A DNA stretch of 64,000 nt from Bradyrhizobium sp. SK17 (GTDB taxonomy: Bacteria; Pseudomonadota; Alphaproteobacteria; Rhizobiales; Xanthobacteraceae): positions 1 to 64,000 of the forward strand of contig NZ_CP025113.1 of NCBI RefSeq assembly GCF_002831585.1. Direction: 5' to 3'. Below the pieces are notes generated by a model. The model had not been told where the DNA came from. It searched no databases and saw nothing but the letters and a program-made list of their open reading frames with translations. Both the position numbers and the translations under genes were made by a program. Each line of letters begins with the position of its first letter. The first letter of the stretch is position 1. Below are positions 20,008-29,745 of the stretch, piece by piece.

Positions 20008-21828
20008 ATGCCCGTCCGCCAACTTCCCGAACAGCTCGTCAACCGCATCGCCGCCGGCGAGGTGGTCGAACGTCCTGCGAGCGTGGTCAAGGAACTGGTC
20101 GAGAACGCGATCGACGCCGGCGCCAGCCGGATCGACGTCTTCACCGATGGCGGCGGACGGCGCCGGATCGGCATCACCGATGACGGCGGCGGCATGACGC
20201 GGTCAGACCTTGCGCTTGCGGTCGACCGCCACGCCACCTCCAAGCTCGATGACGAAGACCTCCTGCGCATCCGCACCCTCGGGTTCCGCGGCGAGGCGCT
20301 GCCGTCGATCGGCGCGGTGGCCAAACTCGGCATCACCACGCGCCACGCCAGCGAGCCGCATGCGTGGTCGCTGGCGGTCGAAGGCGGCGAGAAATCGGAG
20401 ATCATGCCTGCCGCGCTCGGCCAGGGCACCCGCGTCGAGGTCAATGAACTGTTCTACGCCACGCCGGCGCGGCTGAAATTCCTCAAGACCGACCGTACCG
20501 AGGCAGAGGCGATCCGCGAAGTGGTACGGCGCCTCGGCATGGCGCGGCCCGACATCGCCTTCACGCTGGCCGGCGAGGAGCGTGCGCCGGTGACCTGGGC
20601 CGCCGCGCTGCCCGGCGCGGCCGGCCGGCTGACCCGGCTCGGCGATATCCTCGGCGCGGATTTTCGCGCCAGTGCGATCGAAGTGCGATCCGAACGCGAA
20701 GGCGTCGTGGTCGAGGGCTTTGCCGCCGCGCCGTCGCTGACCCGCGCCAATGCGCTCGGGCAATATCTGTTCGTCAATGGCCGCCCGGTGCGCGACAAGC
20801 TGATCCTCGGTGCGGTGCGTGCGGCCTATTCCGACTATCTTCCGCGCGACCGCCATCCCGTGGTGGCACTGTTCGTGACCTGCGACCCGCAAGAGGTCGA
20901 CGCCAATGTGCATCCGGCCAAGACCGAGGTGCGCTTCCGCAACGCCGGCCTGGTGCGCGCGCTGATCGTGCACGCGCTGAAGGACGGCCTGGCGCGCGAG
21001 GGAAGGCGCACCGCGGCCAACACCGCCGACGGCGCGACCTTGCAGGCGTTCCGCCCCGCTTTCACGCCGCCGCCGCGGCCGGGCAATTGGGACTGGCGCT
21101 CTTCGCCGTCCTATCCGGCTGGTCCGATGCGCGGCTTCGAAGCCGCGGCGGCGACCGCCTTTGCCGAGCCGGGACAGGCCGCCTTCGATGTCGGCACCCC
21201 GACCGCCGATGTGCGCTTCGAAGCGGCACCCGCGCCCGACATGCTGGACCGTCCGCTCGGCGCCGCACGCACCCAGATCCACGAGACCTACATCGTCTCG
21301 CAGACCCGCGATGGCCTCATCGTGGTCGACCAGCACGCGGCCCATGAGCGCATCGTCTATGAGCGGCTGAAGGCCTCGCTGGCGAAGAACGGCGTGCAGC
21401 GCCAGATCCTCTTGATCCCCGAGATCGTCGAACTCGACGAGGCGACCGTCGAGAAGCTGCTCGATCGCGCCGAAGAGCTGTGCTCGTTCGGACTTGCGAT
21501 CGAATCCTTCGGCCCCGGCGCCGTTGCCGTGCGCGAGACGCCCTCGCTGCTCGGCAAGGCCAACGCGGCCGGCCTGTTGCGCGATCTCGCCGAACACATG
21601 GCGGAATGGGACGAGGCGCTGCCGCTGGAGCGCCGGCTGATGCATGTCGCCGCCACCATGGCCTGCCACGGCTCGGTCCGCGCCGGCCGCCGCCTCAAGC
21701 CGGAAGAGATGAACGCGCTGCTGCGCGAAATGGAAGACACCCCGAATTCCGGCCAGTGCAACCACGGCCGCCCGACCTATGTCGAGCTGAAGCTCAGTGA
21801 TATCGAGAAGCTGTTCGGGCGTAGATAG
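20008..21828 (+). CDS. mutL: DNA mismatch repair protein MutL, endonuclease type
   Basis: 606 residues, unbroken. The N-terminal GHKL ATPase has ELVENAIDAGAS (motif I), DDGGGM (motif II) and GFRGEALPSIGAV (motif III). The C-terminal domain carries the nicking-endonuclease motif DQHA(x2)E(x4)E at 441-452 and, near the end, QCNHGRPT in place of the usual CPHGRP. This is the latent endonuclease form found in bacteria without MutH, acting with MutS and the sliding clamp. A Pro-rich linker (about 340-420) separates the two domains. Start ATG 20008 gives the standard PVRQLPEQLVNRIAAGEVV opening. Confidence 0.96.
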   Translation: MPVRQLPEQLVNRIAAGEVVERPASVVKELVENAIDAGASRIDVFTDGGGRRRIGITDDGGGMTRSDLALAVDRHATSKLDDEDLLRIRTLGFRGEALPSIGAVAKLGITTRHASEPHAWSLAVEGGEKSEIMPAALGQGTRVEVNELFYATPARLKFLKTDRTEAEAIREVVRRLGMARPDIAFTLAGEERAPVTWAAALPGAAGRLTRLGDILGADFRASAIEVRSEREGVVVEGFAAAPSLTRANALGQYLFVNGRPVRDKLILGAVRAAYSDYLPRDRHPVVALFVTCDPQEVDANVHPAKTEVRFRNAGLVRALIVHALKDGLAREGRRTAANTADGATLQAFRPAFTPPPRPGNWDWRSSPSYPAGPMRGFEAAAATAFAEPGQAAFDVGTPTADVRFEAAPAPDMLDRPLGAARTQIHETYIVSQTRDGLIVVDQHAAHERIVYERLKASLAKNGVQRQILLIPEIVELDEATVEKLLDRAEELCSFGLAIESFGPGAVAVRETPSLLGKANAAGLLRDLAEHMAEWDEALPLERRLMHVAATMACHGSVRAGRRLKPEEMNALLREMEDTPNSGQCNHGRPTYVELKLSDIEKLFGRR

Positions 21829-21843
21829 ATCTTGCACGATTCC

Positions 21844-21928
21844 GTAGGATGGGTGGAGCGCAGCGATACCCATCAACTTTCGTTCCGCGGCACCATGATG
21901 GGTTTCGCTGCGCTCTACCCATCCTACA
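21844..21928. repeat. Intergenic palindromic repeat, family E
   Basis: GTAGGATGGGTGGAGCGCAG at the left is inverted as CTGCGCTCTACCCATCCTAC at the right, with inner CCCATCA / TGATGGG arms. Long hairpin in the gap between mutL (plus) and the next gene (minus), so it may act as a bidirectional terminator though there is no clear T run. Confidence 0.78.
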
Positions 21929-21933
21929 AGTTC

Positions 21934-22542
21934 TTACCGCGCGAACACCTCGAGTGCGGTGCGCAACTGCGCGATCCATTCATCGCCGTCCTTGAAGCCA
22001 CCTGCCGCGATGCGGGCGCAGACCTGATCGAGATCATCGCCGCTGGCCGGACGCTTGCCGATCTGCCGCACGATCGCGGCATAGCCATCCACCAGCAGCA
22101 CGAGACCGGGCGCATTCGCCGCGGCATAGTGTCCGCGCGCATCGGAGAACAGCCCGGTCGCCTCGTCGTACCGGCCGAGCGCCAGGTCAAAAGCGCCGAC
22201 CAGCCAGATGCCGGTTGCGACGCGCAGCGGCCCGAGCTCGAGCCTCTCGACGAGGCGCAGCGAGCACTCCGCGAGTTCGCGCGCCGCCAGCAGATGATCC
22301 GGGTCGATCGGCCTCTCCGAAACGCTCCAGCCCGGCCAGCAATCGGCTGCGGCGTTGAACGTCAACCGCTGCGCCACCTTCAGCGCTTCGGTCCGGTCAC
22401 TGTCCGGCGCGCCACGATGGCGTTCGATCTGGTCGGCGGCGTGACGCGCGGCCGCAAGCAATGCCGCGTCATCGCCTGCGCCGCGCAACGCCTTGACGCG
22501 CGCCTCCAATTGATTTGCGAGCATGGCGAGAGTGTCGGTCAT
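21934..22542 (-). CDS. Hypothetical alpha-helical protein, TPR-like
   Basis: 202 residues, no signal peptide or membrane segment. The sequence alternates short Ala/Leu/Arg-rich helices with turns, and reads like three or four TPR-type pairs (for example ADQIERH..., ARELAECSLRLVERLELG, DLALGRYDEATGLFSDARGHYAAA). A protein-binding scaffold is the best guess. It lies downstream of rsmD on the same strand, separated by 44 bases, so the two may be co-transcribed. I do not recognise a named family. Confidence 0.7.
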   Translation of the reverse strand: MTDTLAMLANQLEARVKALRGAGDDAALLAAARHAADQIERHRGAPDSDRTEALKVAQRLTFNAAADCWPGWSVSERPIDPDHLLAARELAECSLRLVERLELGPLRVATGIWLVGAFDLALGRYDEATGLFSDARGHYAAANAPGLVLLVDGYAAIVRQIGKRPASGDDLDQVCARIAAGGFKDGDEWIAQLRTALEVFAR

Positions 22543-22586
22543 GCATGCAGCATAACGTCGTCAAATGACGCCGGCGCTGAACCGCC

Positions 22587-23144
22587 CTACACTTTTTCGC
22601 GAAGGAACACGAATTCGGTATCGTCGTACGCGCGCCGCTCGACTTCCTCAAAGCCCTCGGGAGCCGCGAATGCCGCAGCCTTGGCCTCCTCGACCACAAG
22701 CAATGCGCTCGGCGTCAGCCAACCGCCATCGCGTAGCGAGGCGAGCGCCTTTTCGGCGAGGCCCTTGCCATAGGGCGGGTCGAGAAACACCAACGCGAAC
22801 GGCTCGACCGGATGCGCCGGTCCGAGGTCGGTGGCATCGCGGCGGTAGACTTTTGTGGTCCCGCCGAGGCCGAGCGATTCCACATTGTTGCGCAGCAGCG
22901 CCCGCGCCTCGGCGCCATTGTCGACGAACAGCGTGAATTTGGCGCCGCGCGAGACTGCCTCGATCCCGAGCGCGCCGGTGCCGGCAAACAGATCGAGCAC
23001 GCGGGCGTCCTCGATCGGGTTGTCATAGGCATGGACCAGGATGTTGAACACGGACTCGCGCAAGCGGTCCGCGGTCGGCCGGATCTCGCGGCCCGACGGC
23101 GACGCGAGATTGCGGCCCTTCAGCCTGCCCCCGACGACACGCAT
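22587..23144 (-). CDS. rsmD: 16S rRNA m2G966 methyltransferase
   Basis: 185 residues. A Rossmann methyltransferase with the SAM loop DLFAGTGALGIEA at 51-63 and the catalytic LDPPYG (N/DPPY) at 121-126. The N-terminal MRVVGGRLKGRNLASP with RPTADRLRESVFNIL is characteristic of RsmD, which makes N2-methylguanosine at 16S position 966 in the assembled 30S body. It follows rluB with a 6-base gap, so both ribosome-modifying enzymes are probably one operon. Confidence 0.94.
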   Translation of the reverse strand: MRVVGGRLKGRNLASPSGREIRPTADRLRESVFNILVHAYDNPIEDARVLDLFAGTGALGIEAVSRGAKFTLFVDNGAEARALLRNNVESLGLGGTTKVYRRDATDLGPAHPVEPFALVFLDPPYGKGLAEKALASLRDGGWLTPSALLVVEEAKAAAFAAPEGFEEVERRAYDDTEFVFLREKV

Positions 23145-23150
23145 CGACCG

Positions 23151-25217
23151 CTACTCGTCCTGCGGCTTGAGATCGCGCTTGCCGTGATAGCCGCGCTTGG
23201 GACGGCGCGGCGGGCCGTAGCCGTTGGCCTCGTCCTCGTTGCGGGCGCGCGCTTCCTCGCTGCCGGTGCGCTGCACCAGCACGCGGCGACCCTTGCGGTC
23301 GTTGATGGTCTCGCGCTTGCTCGGCTTCGGCTTCCTCGCTGGCGCACCGTCGCCGTCAGCGGCGTCGCGCTGCTCCGGACGTGTGAAGTCGGCACCGGCG
23401 ATCTTGGCGATCTTCTCGCCGAGCTGCTCGCGCAGCACCCGGGTCTTGACCTCCTCGACCTTGCCCTCCTCGAGCTCGCCGAGCTGGAACGGGCCGTAGG
23501 AGATCCGGATCAGCCGGTTCACCTCGAGCCCGAGATGCGCCATCACGTTGCGCACCTCGCGGTTCTTGCCCTCGCGGATCGCGAACACCACCCAGACGTT
23601 GGAGCTCTGATCGCGCTCCAGCGTCGCCTCGATCGGGCCGTATTTGACGCCGTCGACCTCGACGCCGTCCTTGAGCTGGTCGAGCTGAGCCTGCGTCACC
23701 TCGCCATGCGCGCGCACGCGGTAGCGGCGCAGCCATCCGGTGTCCGGATGCTCCAGCGTCCGCGCCAGTCCGCCGTCGTTGGTCAGCAGCAACAGGCCTT
23801 CGGTGTTGAAATCGAGCCGGCCGATCGAGATCAGCCGCGGCAGGCCCTCGGGCAGATTGTCGAACACGGTCGGCCGCCCCTCGGGATCGGCATGCGTCGT
23901 CATCAGCCCGCGCGGCTTGTGATACATGAACAGCCGGGTCCGCTCGCGCGGCGGCAACGGCTTGCCGTCGACCGCCACGACATCGTTGTCGGTGATATCG
24001 AGCGCCGGCGAGTTGATCACCCGTCCGTTGACGGTGACGCGGCCCTGGGTGACGATCTCCTCGGCGTCGCGGCGCGAGGCGAGGCCGGCGCGGGCCAGCA
24101 CCTTGGCGATGCGCTCGCCGGATTTCTTCGGCTTCGGCTCGGGACGCTCGCGGCGGTCATCATAAGAGCGTTCGCGATAGGCACCGCGGCCGCCAAAGGC
24201 CGGACGCTTGGCGAAGATCTGGCTGTCATCCTCGTTGTCGCGGCGCGGACGATCGCCAAAGCGACCTTCGCTGCGCGGATGCTCCTGCCAATCCCTGCGC
24301 CCTTCCGGCCGCTCGCGGCGACGATCGCCGCCTTCATCATGATCCTTCCAGCGCGGCCGGCTGAACTTCGGACGATCACCCTGCTCGCGATCATCGCGCG
24401 AACGCGAGAACCGCGGCCGCTCATCGCCACCGCGATCGTCGCGCGGCCTGTCGAATTTGCGCGGGCCGTCGCGGAATGGACGCGAACCGCGCTCGGGGCG
24501 ATCGGAGCCGCCCTCCCGCTTTTGCCACGGCTTGGATTCGCCGCGCGGCGGACGGTCGCCGAAATCCTTGCGCGGGCCACGATCACGATCGCCCCCGCGA
24601 TCACGATCGCCGCCGCGCGAAAACTTCCGCTCGCCGCCGAATTTCCGCTCGGGCCGATCGCCGTCGCGCGATGGGCGATCGCCATAGGATCGCTCGCCGC
24701 GCGGCGTGTATGGCCGCTTCTCGCCGTCGCGGTCGCGTGACGCATAGGGCTTCCGGTCGCCGAACTTGCGGTCCGACGAGCGTCCGGCCGGGCGGGCGTC
24801 GTCGCGATCACGGCGTGGCGCGCGGTCGTCGCGGTTGTAGTTCGGGCGGTCGCCGCGCGGCTTGAACGCGCGCTTCTCGCCATCGCCATCCCGATCGAAC
24901 CTCGGCCGGTCGCCGCGCGGTTTGAACGGGCGCTTCTCACCATCGCCACGCGGGCGATCGTCGCGGTTGAAGCGGGGCCGGTCGCCGAAGTCGCGGCGCG
25001 GCGCATCGCCGTCCTCGCGGCGGCGGTACGGACGCTTCTCGCCGTCGCCCTTGCTGGCAAAGTCCTTGCCGCCAAAGCCGCGCTTGGCAAACTTCTTGTC
25101 CGGTCCGCGGGCGGCGCCGGAGCGGCCCTTGCCACCGCCGGCCCGGCCTCCGCTGCCCCCGCCGGGCCGATCACGCCGGCCGCGGGAATCGTTGTTTTTG
25201 TCGCTGTCGCGGGGCAT
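23151..25217 (-). CDS. rluB: RluB/RsuA-family pseudouridine synthase with a long R/D/G-rich N-terminal extension
   Basis: 688 residues; typical RluB is about 290. Residues 1-365 are low-complexity, made of repeated R-D-G-P-K units such as GEKRPFKPRGDRPRFDRD, mostly charged and predicted disordered. The S4 RNA-binding domain starts near 366 (GERIAKVLARAGLASRRDAE), and the synthase domain follows with the catalytic aspartate in GRLDFNTEGL (about 469). A second basic tail ends the protein. It should isomerise U2605 (E. coli number) in 23S rRNA. ATG 25217 (MPRDSDKNN) is preferred over upstream starts, which lack conservation-like composition. Followed by rsmD after 6 bases. Confidence 0.9.
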   Translation of the reverse strand: MPRDSDKNNDSRGRRDRPGGGSGGRAGGGKGRSGAARGPDKKFAKRGFGGKDFASKGDGEKRPYRRREDGDAPRRDFGDRPRFNRDDRPRGDGEKRPFKPRGDRPRFDRDGDGEKRAFKPRGDRPNYNRDDRAPRRDRDDARPAGRSSDRKFGDRKPYASRDRDGEKRPYTPRGERSYGDRPSRDGDRPERKFGGERKFSRGGDRDRGGDRDRGPRKDFGDRPPRGESKPWQKREGGSDRPERGSRPFRDGPRKFDRPRDDRGGDERPRFSRSRDDREQGDRPKFSRPRWKDHDEGGDRRRERPEGRRDWQEHPRSEGRFGDRPRRDNEDDSQIFAKRPAFGGRGAYRERSYDDRRERPEPKPKKSGERIAKVLARAGLASRRDAEEIVTQGRVTVNGRVINSPALDITDNDVVAVDGKPLPPRERTRLFMYHKPRGLMTTHADPEGRPTVFDNLPEGLPRLISIGRLDFNTEGLLLLTNDGGLARTLEHPDTGWLRRYRVRAHGEVTQAQLDQLKDGVEVDGVKYGPIEATLERDQSSNVWVVFAIREGKNREVRNVMAHLGLEVNRLIRISYGPFQLGELEEGKVEEVKTRVLREQLGEKIAKIAGADFTRPEQRDAADGDGAPARKPKPSKRETINDRKGRRVLVQRTGSEEARARNEDEANGYGPPRRPKRGYHGKRDLKPQDE

Positions 25218-25357
25218 GAATGATCTCGCTGGACGTAGAATTGGAATGCAAGGGTCGCCGGGCCGTACGCGCCCTCGTGGCAGCGTTTGACGCAAAACCG
25301 GCATCCACTTTTGCTGAAGGCGACGCTACTAGCAGGTTTCTTTGGATGATACGAGGC

Positions 25358-25804
25358 ATGTCAGCCCCTTCTTTCATGGATTTGGCGCTGAAAGTGGCCG
25401 AAAATGCCGGAAAATCGGGCGAAGTTCCGATTGGATGCGTGATTGTGCGGGGCTACGACGTGATTGCCACCGCGGGCAACCGCACCCTGACCGACCGCGA
25501 CCCGACCGCCCATGCCGAGATCCTGGCGATCCGGCAGGCGGCAGAGGCGATCGGGACCGAACGGCTGGTCGATTGCGACCTCTATGTCACGCTCGAGCCC
25601 TGCACCATGTGCGCCGGCGCGATCTCCTTTGCCCGCATCCGCCGGCTGTATTACGGCGCCGCCGATCCCAAGGGCGGCGCGGTCGAGTCGGGCGTGCGGT
25701 TCTTCGCGCAACCGACCTGCCACCACGTGCCGGAGGTCTATGGCGCGGTCGGCGAGAGCGAGGCGGCCCGCCTGCTGCGCGAGTTCTTCCGGGAGCGGCG
25801 GTAG
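25358..25804 (+). CDS. tadA: tRNA-specific adenosine deaminase
   Basis: 148 residues from ATG 25358. Zinc-dependent cytidine/deoxycytidylate deaminase fold: H52-A-E54 (zinc ligand and proton shuttle) and P-C82-T-M-C85. It deaminates A34 of tRNA-Arg(ACG) to inosine, and is essential in most bacteria. Starts at 25346 and 25376 are also in frame; 25358 gives the usual MSAPSFMDLAL opening, but its GAGG is only one base away, so the start is uncertain. Divergent from rluB. Confidence 0.92.
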   Translation: MSAPSFMDLALKVAENAGKSGEVPIGCVIVRGYDVIATAGNRTLTDRDPTAHAEILAIRQAAEAIGTERLVDCDLYVTLEPCTMCAGAISFARIRRLYYGAADPKGGAVESGVRFFAQPTCHHVPEVYGAVGESEAARLLREFFRERR

Positions 25805-25829
25805 GAGGCATACCCGCGCCTGCCCGCCG

Positions 25830-25930
25830 CTGTCATCATCCGCGAAAGCGGATGATCCAGTATTCCAGAGACCGCGGTGATCAATCGAGAAGCCGCGGCG
25901 CACTGGATACCCGCATTCGCGGGTATGACA
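25830..25930. repeat. Intergenic palindromic repeat, family F
   Basis: TGTCATCATCCGCGAAAGCG at the left and CGCATTCGCGGGTATGACA at the right are imperfect inverted arms, with inner GGATGATCCAGTA / CACTGGATACCC. It separates convergent tadA and the hydrolase gene. Confidence 0.7.
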
Positions 25931-25943
25931 GATTAGCTTGTGG

Positions 25944-26849
25944 CTAACCCGCCAGGAAAAACTCCCGCAGCAGCTTCGCCGTTGCATCCGGCGCTTCCTC
26001 GGTCAGGAAGTGCCCTGAATCGACCGGCGCGCCGCTGACATTGGTGGCCCAGTTCTTCCAGGCGTCGAGCGGGGTCGTCGCCGCGCTCGCGACCCCGGCA
26101 TCGCCCCACAGCGCCAGCATCGGGATCGTGATCTTGTTGCCGGCCTCGACATCGGCCTTGTCGATCTCGTAATCGGCATAGGCGCCGGCGCGATAGTCCT
26201 CGCACATCGCATGGATGCGGGCGGGATCGCGGAACGGCACGAGGTAATGTTTGAGCGCACGCGGATCGATCGCATCGAGCGTCTTGCTCTTGGTCTGGCT
26301 CGCCATCTTCTCCTTGAGGAAGAATTCGCCATTGTTGGAGATCAGCGTCTCCGGCAACGGATAGGGCTGCGCCAGGAACGCCCAGTGGTAGATCTTCAGC
26401 GCCGACAGCCGATTGAGCTTCTGCCAGTAATCATAGGTCGGCGCGATGTCGAGCACCGCGAGCCTCGACAGCCGGCCAGGATGATCGAGCGCGAGGCGGT
26501 ATGACACCCGGCCGCCGCGATCGTGCCCGGCGAGCGCGAAATGGACGTGGCCGAGCTGCTCCATGACTTCGACCATGGTCTTCGCCCAGGCCCGCTTGGT
26601 GTAGGGCGTGTGATCCTTGTCGCTGTCGGGCATGTCGGACCAGCCATAGCCCGGCAGGTCGGGAATGATCAGCGTGAACTTGTCGTCGAGCTTTGGCGCG
26701 ACCTGGTGCCACATCACATGGGTCGAGGAGAAGCCGTGCAGCAGCAGCAGCGGCGGGCCCTTGCCGCCGACGCGGGCGAAGATGCGGCCCTGCGAGGTGT
26801 TGATCCAGTTGGCCTCATAGCCGGGAAAAAGATCAGCGAGATCAGACAT
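25944..26849 (-). CDS. Alpha/beta hydrolase, fluoroacetate dehalogenase-like
   Basis: 301 residues. All residues defined in the structure of the Rhodopseudomonas palustris fluoroacetate dehalogenase (RPA1163) are at the same positions: nucleophile D110 in [11 protein letters not shown], carboxylate-binding R111 and R114, acid D134, H280 (GHFLTEE), and the fluoride-stabilising H155, W156 ([10 protein letters not shown]) and Y219 ([11 protein letters not shown]). The oxyanion HGF is at 39-40. This enzyme hydrolyses haloacetates, including C-F bonds. Haloalkane dehalogenase or epoxide hydrolase is less likely given Y219 and the R111/R114 pair. It diverges from the acyl-CoA dehydrogenase gene across about 120 bases. 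Cytosolic. Confidence 0.85.
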   Translation of the reverse strand: MSDLADLFPGYEANWINTSQGRIFARVGGKGPPLLLLHGFSSTHVMWHQVAPKLDDKFTLIIPDLPGYGWSDMPDSDKDHTPYTKRAWAKTMVEVMEQLGHVHFALAGHDRGGRVSYRLALDHPGRLSRLAVLDIAPTYDYWQKLNRLSALKIYHWAFLAQPYPLPETLISNNGEFFLKEKMASQTKSKTLDAIDPRALKHYLVPFRDPARIHAMCEDYRAGAYADYEIDKADVEAGNKITIPMLALWGDAGVASAATTPLDAWKNWATNVSGAPVDSGHFLTEEAPDATAKLLREFFLAG

Positions 26850-26970
26850 CGGCGGCTCCTGCCCTGGCGCGGCGCGCTGCTTCAAACTTTGTTTGGCGTT
26901 GCCGCTGGCTTGGGTGGGGTTTATGCCATCGGGAAGCCCAGCCAACAACAACGTGAAACGAGGAAGTGCC

Positions 26971-28203
26971 ATGTCGATCGACTTCGAGATTCCCGCCGAA
27001 GCCAAGGCGATCCGCGAGAAGGTCCGCAAATTCGTGCATGACGAGTGCATTCCGGCGGAGAAGGAACTCGACACCAAGCCGCTTGCCGAGGTGCTGGGAC
27101 CGCTGCGCAAGAAGGCCCGCGCGCAGGGCCTGTGGTGCCCGTTCGTGCCAAAGGAGTATGGCGGTATGGGCCTCGGCCCGCTGGCCAACGCGCTGGTGCA
27201 GATGGAGCTCGGTGAGAGCATGCTCGGCGCGCTCTCGATGAACACGCAGGGACCGGACGATGCCTCGATGATGACGATCCTGGCACACGGCACCGAGTAC
27301 CAGAAGGAAAAATTCCTCAAGCCGCTGCTGAACGGCGAGAAGCGCATCTGCTTCTCGATGACGGAGAAAGCGGCGGGCGCCGACGCCACCGGCATGCAGA
27401 CCACGGCAGTGAAGGACGGCAACGAGAACTACATCCTCAACGGCGAGAAATGGTTCTCGTCGTCGGCGAGCGTCGCCGATATGGCACTCGTGATGGCGAA
27501 GACCGATCCGAACGCGCCGCGCCACAAGCAATATTCGACCTTCATCGTCGAGCTGCCCAACCCCGGTTACCGCATCAAGCGCAACGTCGCCAACATGGCG
27601 ATCGAAGGCCCGCATGACGACGTGATCCATGGCGGTCATTCCGAGATCGAGATCAAGGACCTGAAGGTGTCGGCCGACAATCTGCTCGGTGGCGAAGGCA
27701 ACGGCTTCAACATGGGCCAGCACCGCCTCGCCTACGGCCGGCTGCGCCACGGCATGCACAACGTCGCCAAGGCGCAGCGCGCGCTCGACATGGCGGCAGC
27801 GCACGTCACCAAGCGCTCAACCTTCGGCCAGTTGCTGGCGGACCGCCAGGCGGTGCAGTTCATGCTCGCCGACTGCGCCAGCGAGCTCTATATCGGCCGG
27901 CTGATGCTGCTGCACATCGCCTACAAGGCCGAGAAAGGCCTCGACATCCGCCAGGAGAACTCGATCGCCAAGATCTTCCATGCCCACATGGTGCACAAGG
28001 TGATCGACACCGCGATCCAGCTCCACGGCGCGCTCGGCTTCAGCCAGGATACGCCGCTGGCGAAATGGTACACCCAGGTGCGCTCGCAGCGGCTGGTCGA
28101 CGGACCGGATGAAGTGCACAAGTGGAAGATCGGCAAGAACGTCATCAAGGCGTTCCGCGAGCACGGCACCACGGCGTCAGCGGCGGGCGGGGACTTGCTC
28201 TAA
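26971..28203 (+). CDS. Acyl-CoA dehydrogenase family protein
   Basis: 410 residues. N-terminal helical domain, then the FAD-binding middle region with [17 protein letters not shown] (about 118-134) and the C-terminal helical bundle. AGGAAG at 26961-26966 precedes ATG 26971. The long C-terminal half has [24 protein letters not shown], the standard end signature (Q-hGG-Gh...), and a final [19 protein letters not shown]. It resembles plant/bacterial IBR3-like or ACAD10/11-like dehydrogenases. Electron acceptor is ETF. Substrate not predictable; shares an intergenic region with the dehalogenase-like gene. Confidence 0.9.
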   Translation: MSIDFEIPAEAKAIREKVRKFVHDECIPAEKELDTKPLAEVLGPLRKKARAQGLWCPFVPKEYGGMGLGPLANALVQMELGESMLGALSMNTQGPDDASMMTILAHGTEYQKEKFLKPLLNGEKRICFSMTEKAAGADATGMQTTAVKDGNENYILNGEKWFSSSASVADMALVMAKTDPNAPRHKQYSTFIVELPNPGYRIKRNVANMAIEGPHDDVIHGGHSEIEIKDLKVSADNLLGGEGNGFNMGQHRLAYGRLRHGMHNVAKAQRALDMAAAHVTKRSTFGQLLADRQAVQFMLADCASELYIGRLMLLHIAYKAEKGLDIRQENSIAKIFHAHMVHKVIDTAIQLHGALGFSQDTPLAKWYTQVRSQRLVDGPDEVHKWKIGKNVIKAFREHGTTASAAGGDLL

Positions 28204-28210
28204 TCACCGC

Positions 28211-28354
28211 CATTGCGAGCGAAGCGAAGCAATCCACTTCTTCACACCGGGATAGATGGATTGCTTCCGCCTTCGCCAAGGCTTCGGCGGACAAGTCGTC
28301 GCGGAGCCTGTCATCGGGCGCGCGTTCGCGCGACCCGTTGGCTCCTCGCAATGA
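28211..28354. repeat. Intergenic palindromic repeat, family G
   Basis: CATTGCGAGCGAAGCGAAGC at the left is inverted at the right as GTTGGCTCCTCGCAATGAC, around a CCTTCGCCAAGGC hairpin and CGGGCGCGCGTTCGCGCGAC. Sits between the convergent acyl-CoA dehydrogenase and purD. Confidence 0.75.
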
Positions 28355-28363
28355 CGACGCGGG

Positions 28364-29647
28364 TTAGGCCTTCGGCTTCTCCACCTCCACCGCCTGCCAG
28401 GCGATGTCGCGGCGGCAGAATCCGTCGGGCCATTTGATGCGATCGACGGCCTGATAGGCGCGGTCGCGCGCCTCGGTGACGGTCTTGGCCATCGCGCAGA
28501 CGTTCAGCACGCGACCTCCGTTGGCAAGAACCGCACCGTCCTTGGCCACCGTGCCGGCGTGGAAGATCTCGACGCCCTCGACCTTGGCGGCATCATCGAG
28601 GCCGTCGATCCGGGTGCCCTTGGCGTAGTCGCCGGGATAACCCTTCGCGGCCATCACCACGGTCAGCGCCGGGTCCGGGTACCAGCGCAGATCGAAATTC
28701 TTCAACTGCCCGTCAATCGAGGCGAGCAGCGCCGGCACGATGTCGGACATCATCCGCAGCATCAGCACCTGGCACTCGGGATCGCCGAAGCGGACATTGT
28801 ACTCGAACAGTTTCGGGCCCTGCGCGGTCAGCATCACGCCGGCATAGAGCACGCCCTTGAACGGGATGCCGCGACGCTTCATCCCGGCGACCGTCGGCAG
28901 GATGATGCGGGCCATGATCTGGTCGTGGATTTCAGGCGTCACGAACGGCGTCGGCGAATAGGCGCCCATGCCGCCGGTGTTCGGCCCCTTGTCGTGATCG
29001 AACACCCGCTTGTGGTCCTGCGCGGTGGCGAGCGGGATCGCGGTCTCGCCGTCGCACAGCGCGAAGAAGCTGATCTCGCGACCTGAGAGGAATTCCTCGA
29101 TCACGACCTCGGCGCCGGCCGAGCCGAACGCGCCCTCGAACATCATCGCGACGGCGGCTTCAGCTTCAGGCAAGGTTTGCGCCACCACGACGCCCTTGCC
29201 GGCGGCGAGCCCGTCGGCCTTGACCACGATCGGCGCGCCCTGGGCGCGGACATAGGCCAGCGCATCGCTGGCGTTGTCGAAGCGGCGATAGGCGCCGGTC
29301 GGAATGTCGAACTCGTTGCAGAGATCCTTGGTGAACCCCTTGGAGCCTTCGAGCTGCGCGGCCTGCCTGCTCGGCCCGAACGCCTTGATGCCGACATCAG
29401 CGAGATTGTCGACGATGCCGGCGGCGAGCGGCGTCTCCGGACCGACCACCACCAGATCGACCGCGTTGCGGCGGCAGAATTCGATCACGGCAGGATGATC
29501 GGCGACGTCGAGCGCGACGCACTCGGCCTCGCGCGCGATCCCGGCATTGCCCGGCGCGCACCAGAGTTTCGTCACCAGCGGAGATGCGGCGATCTTCCAC
29601 GCCAGCGCATGTTCGCGGCCGCCGGAACCAAGCAGGAGGATATTCAT
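28364..29647 (-). CDS. purD: Phosphoribosylamine-glycine ligase (GAR synthetase)
   Basis: 427 residues. Second step of de novo purine synthesis: ligates glycine to phosphoribosylamine with ATP. N-terminal [19 protein letters not shown] is diagnostic. The ATP-grasp region has [14 protein letters not shown] (Gly-rich loop) and later [18 protein letters not shown] and [13 protein letters not shown], which carry the metal ligands. Length normal. ATG 29647 gives the conserved start. On the minus strand, monocistronic by spacing. Confidence 0.96.
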   Translation of the reverse strand: MNILLLGSGGREHALAWKIAASPLVTKLWCAPGNAGIAREAECVALDVADHPAVIEFCRRNAVDLVVVGPETPLAAGIVDNLADVGIKAFGPSRQAAQLEGSKGFTKDLCNEFDIPTGAYRRFDNASDALAYVRAQGAPIVVKADGLAAGKGVVVAQTLPEAEAAVAMMFEGAFGSAGAEVVIEEFLSGREISFFALCDGETAIPLATAQDHKRVFDHDKGPNTGGMGAYSPTPFVTPEIHDQIMARIILPTVAGMKRRGIPFKGVLYAGVMLTAQGPKLFEYNVRFGDPECQVLMLRMMSDIVPALLASIDGQLKNFDLRWYPDPALTVVMAAKGYPGDYAKGTRIDGLDDAAKVEGVEIFHAGTVAKDGAVLANGGRVLNVCAMAKTVTEARDRAYQAVDRIKWPDGFCRRDIAWQAVEVEKPKA

Positions 29648-29745
29648 CGGATACAGGCTCAAAAGGGTGCAAGAGCTGTGTCGGTCGCACGAATCCCCGC
29701 CGGCCTGCAAGGGGCGACGGGGCCGATTCCCCCGTCATTCCGGCC

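Noticed and set aside
20203..21876. 557-codon minus-strand open frame over mutL
   Set aside because: mutL is intact on the plus strand with all its ATPase and endonuclease motifs.
22812..24740. 642-codon plus-strand open frame over rsmD and rluB
   Set aside because: Antisense to two recognised genes; its length reflects the R/D/G-rich repeat composition of the rluB extension.
25220..25357. 46-codon N-terminal extension of tadA
   Set aside because: TadA proteins begin at about 25358; the extra codons overlap the rluB leader and are not deaminase-like.
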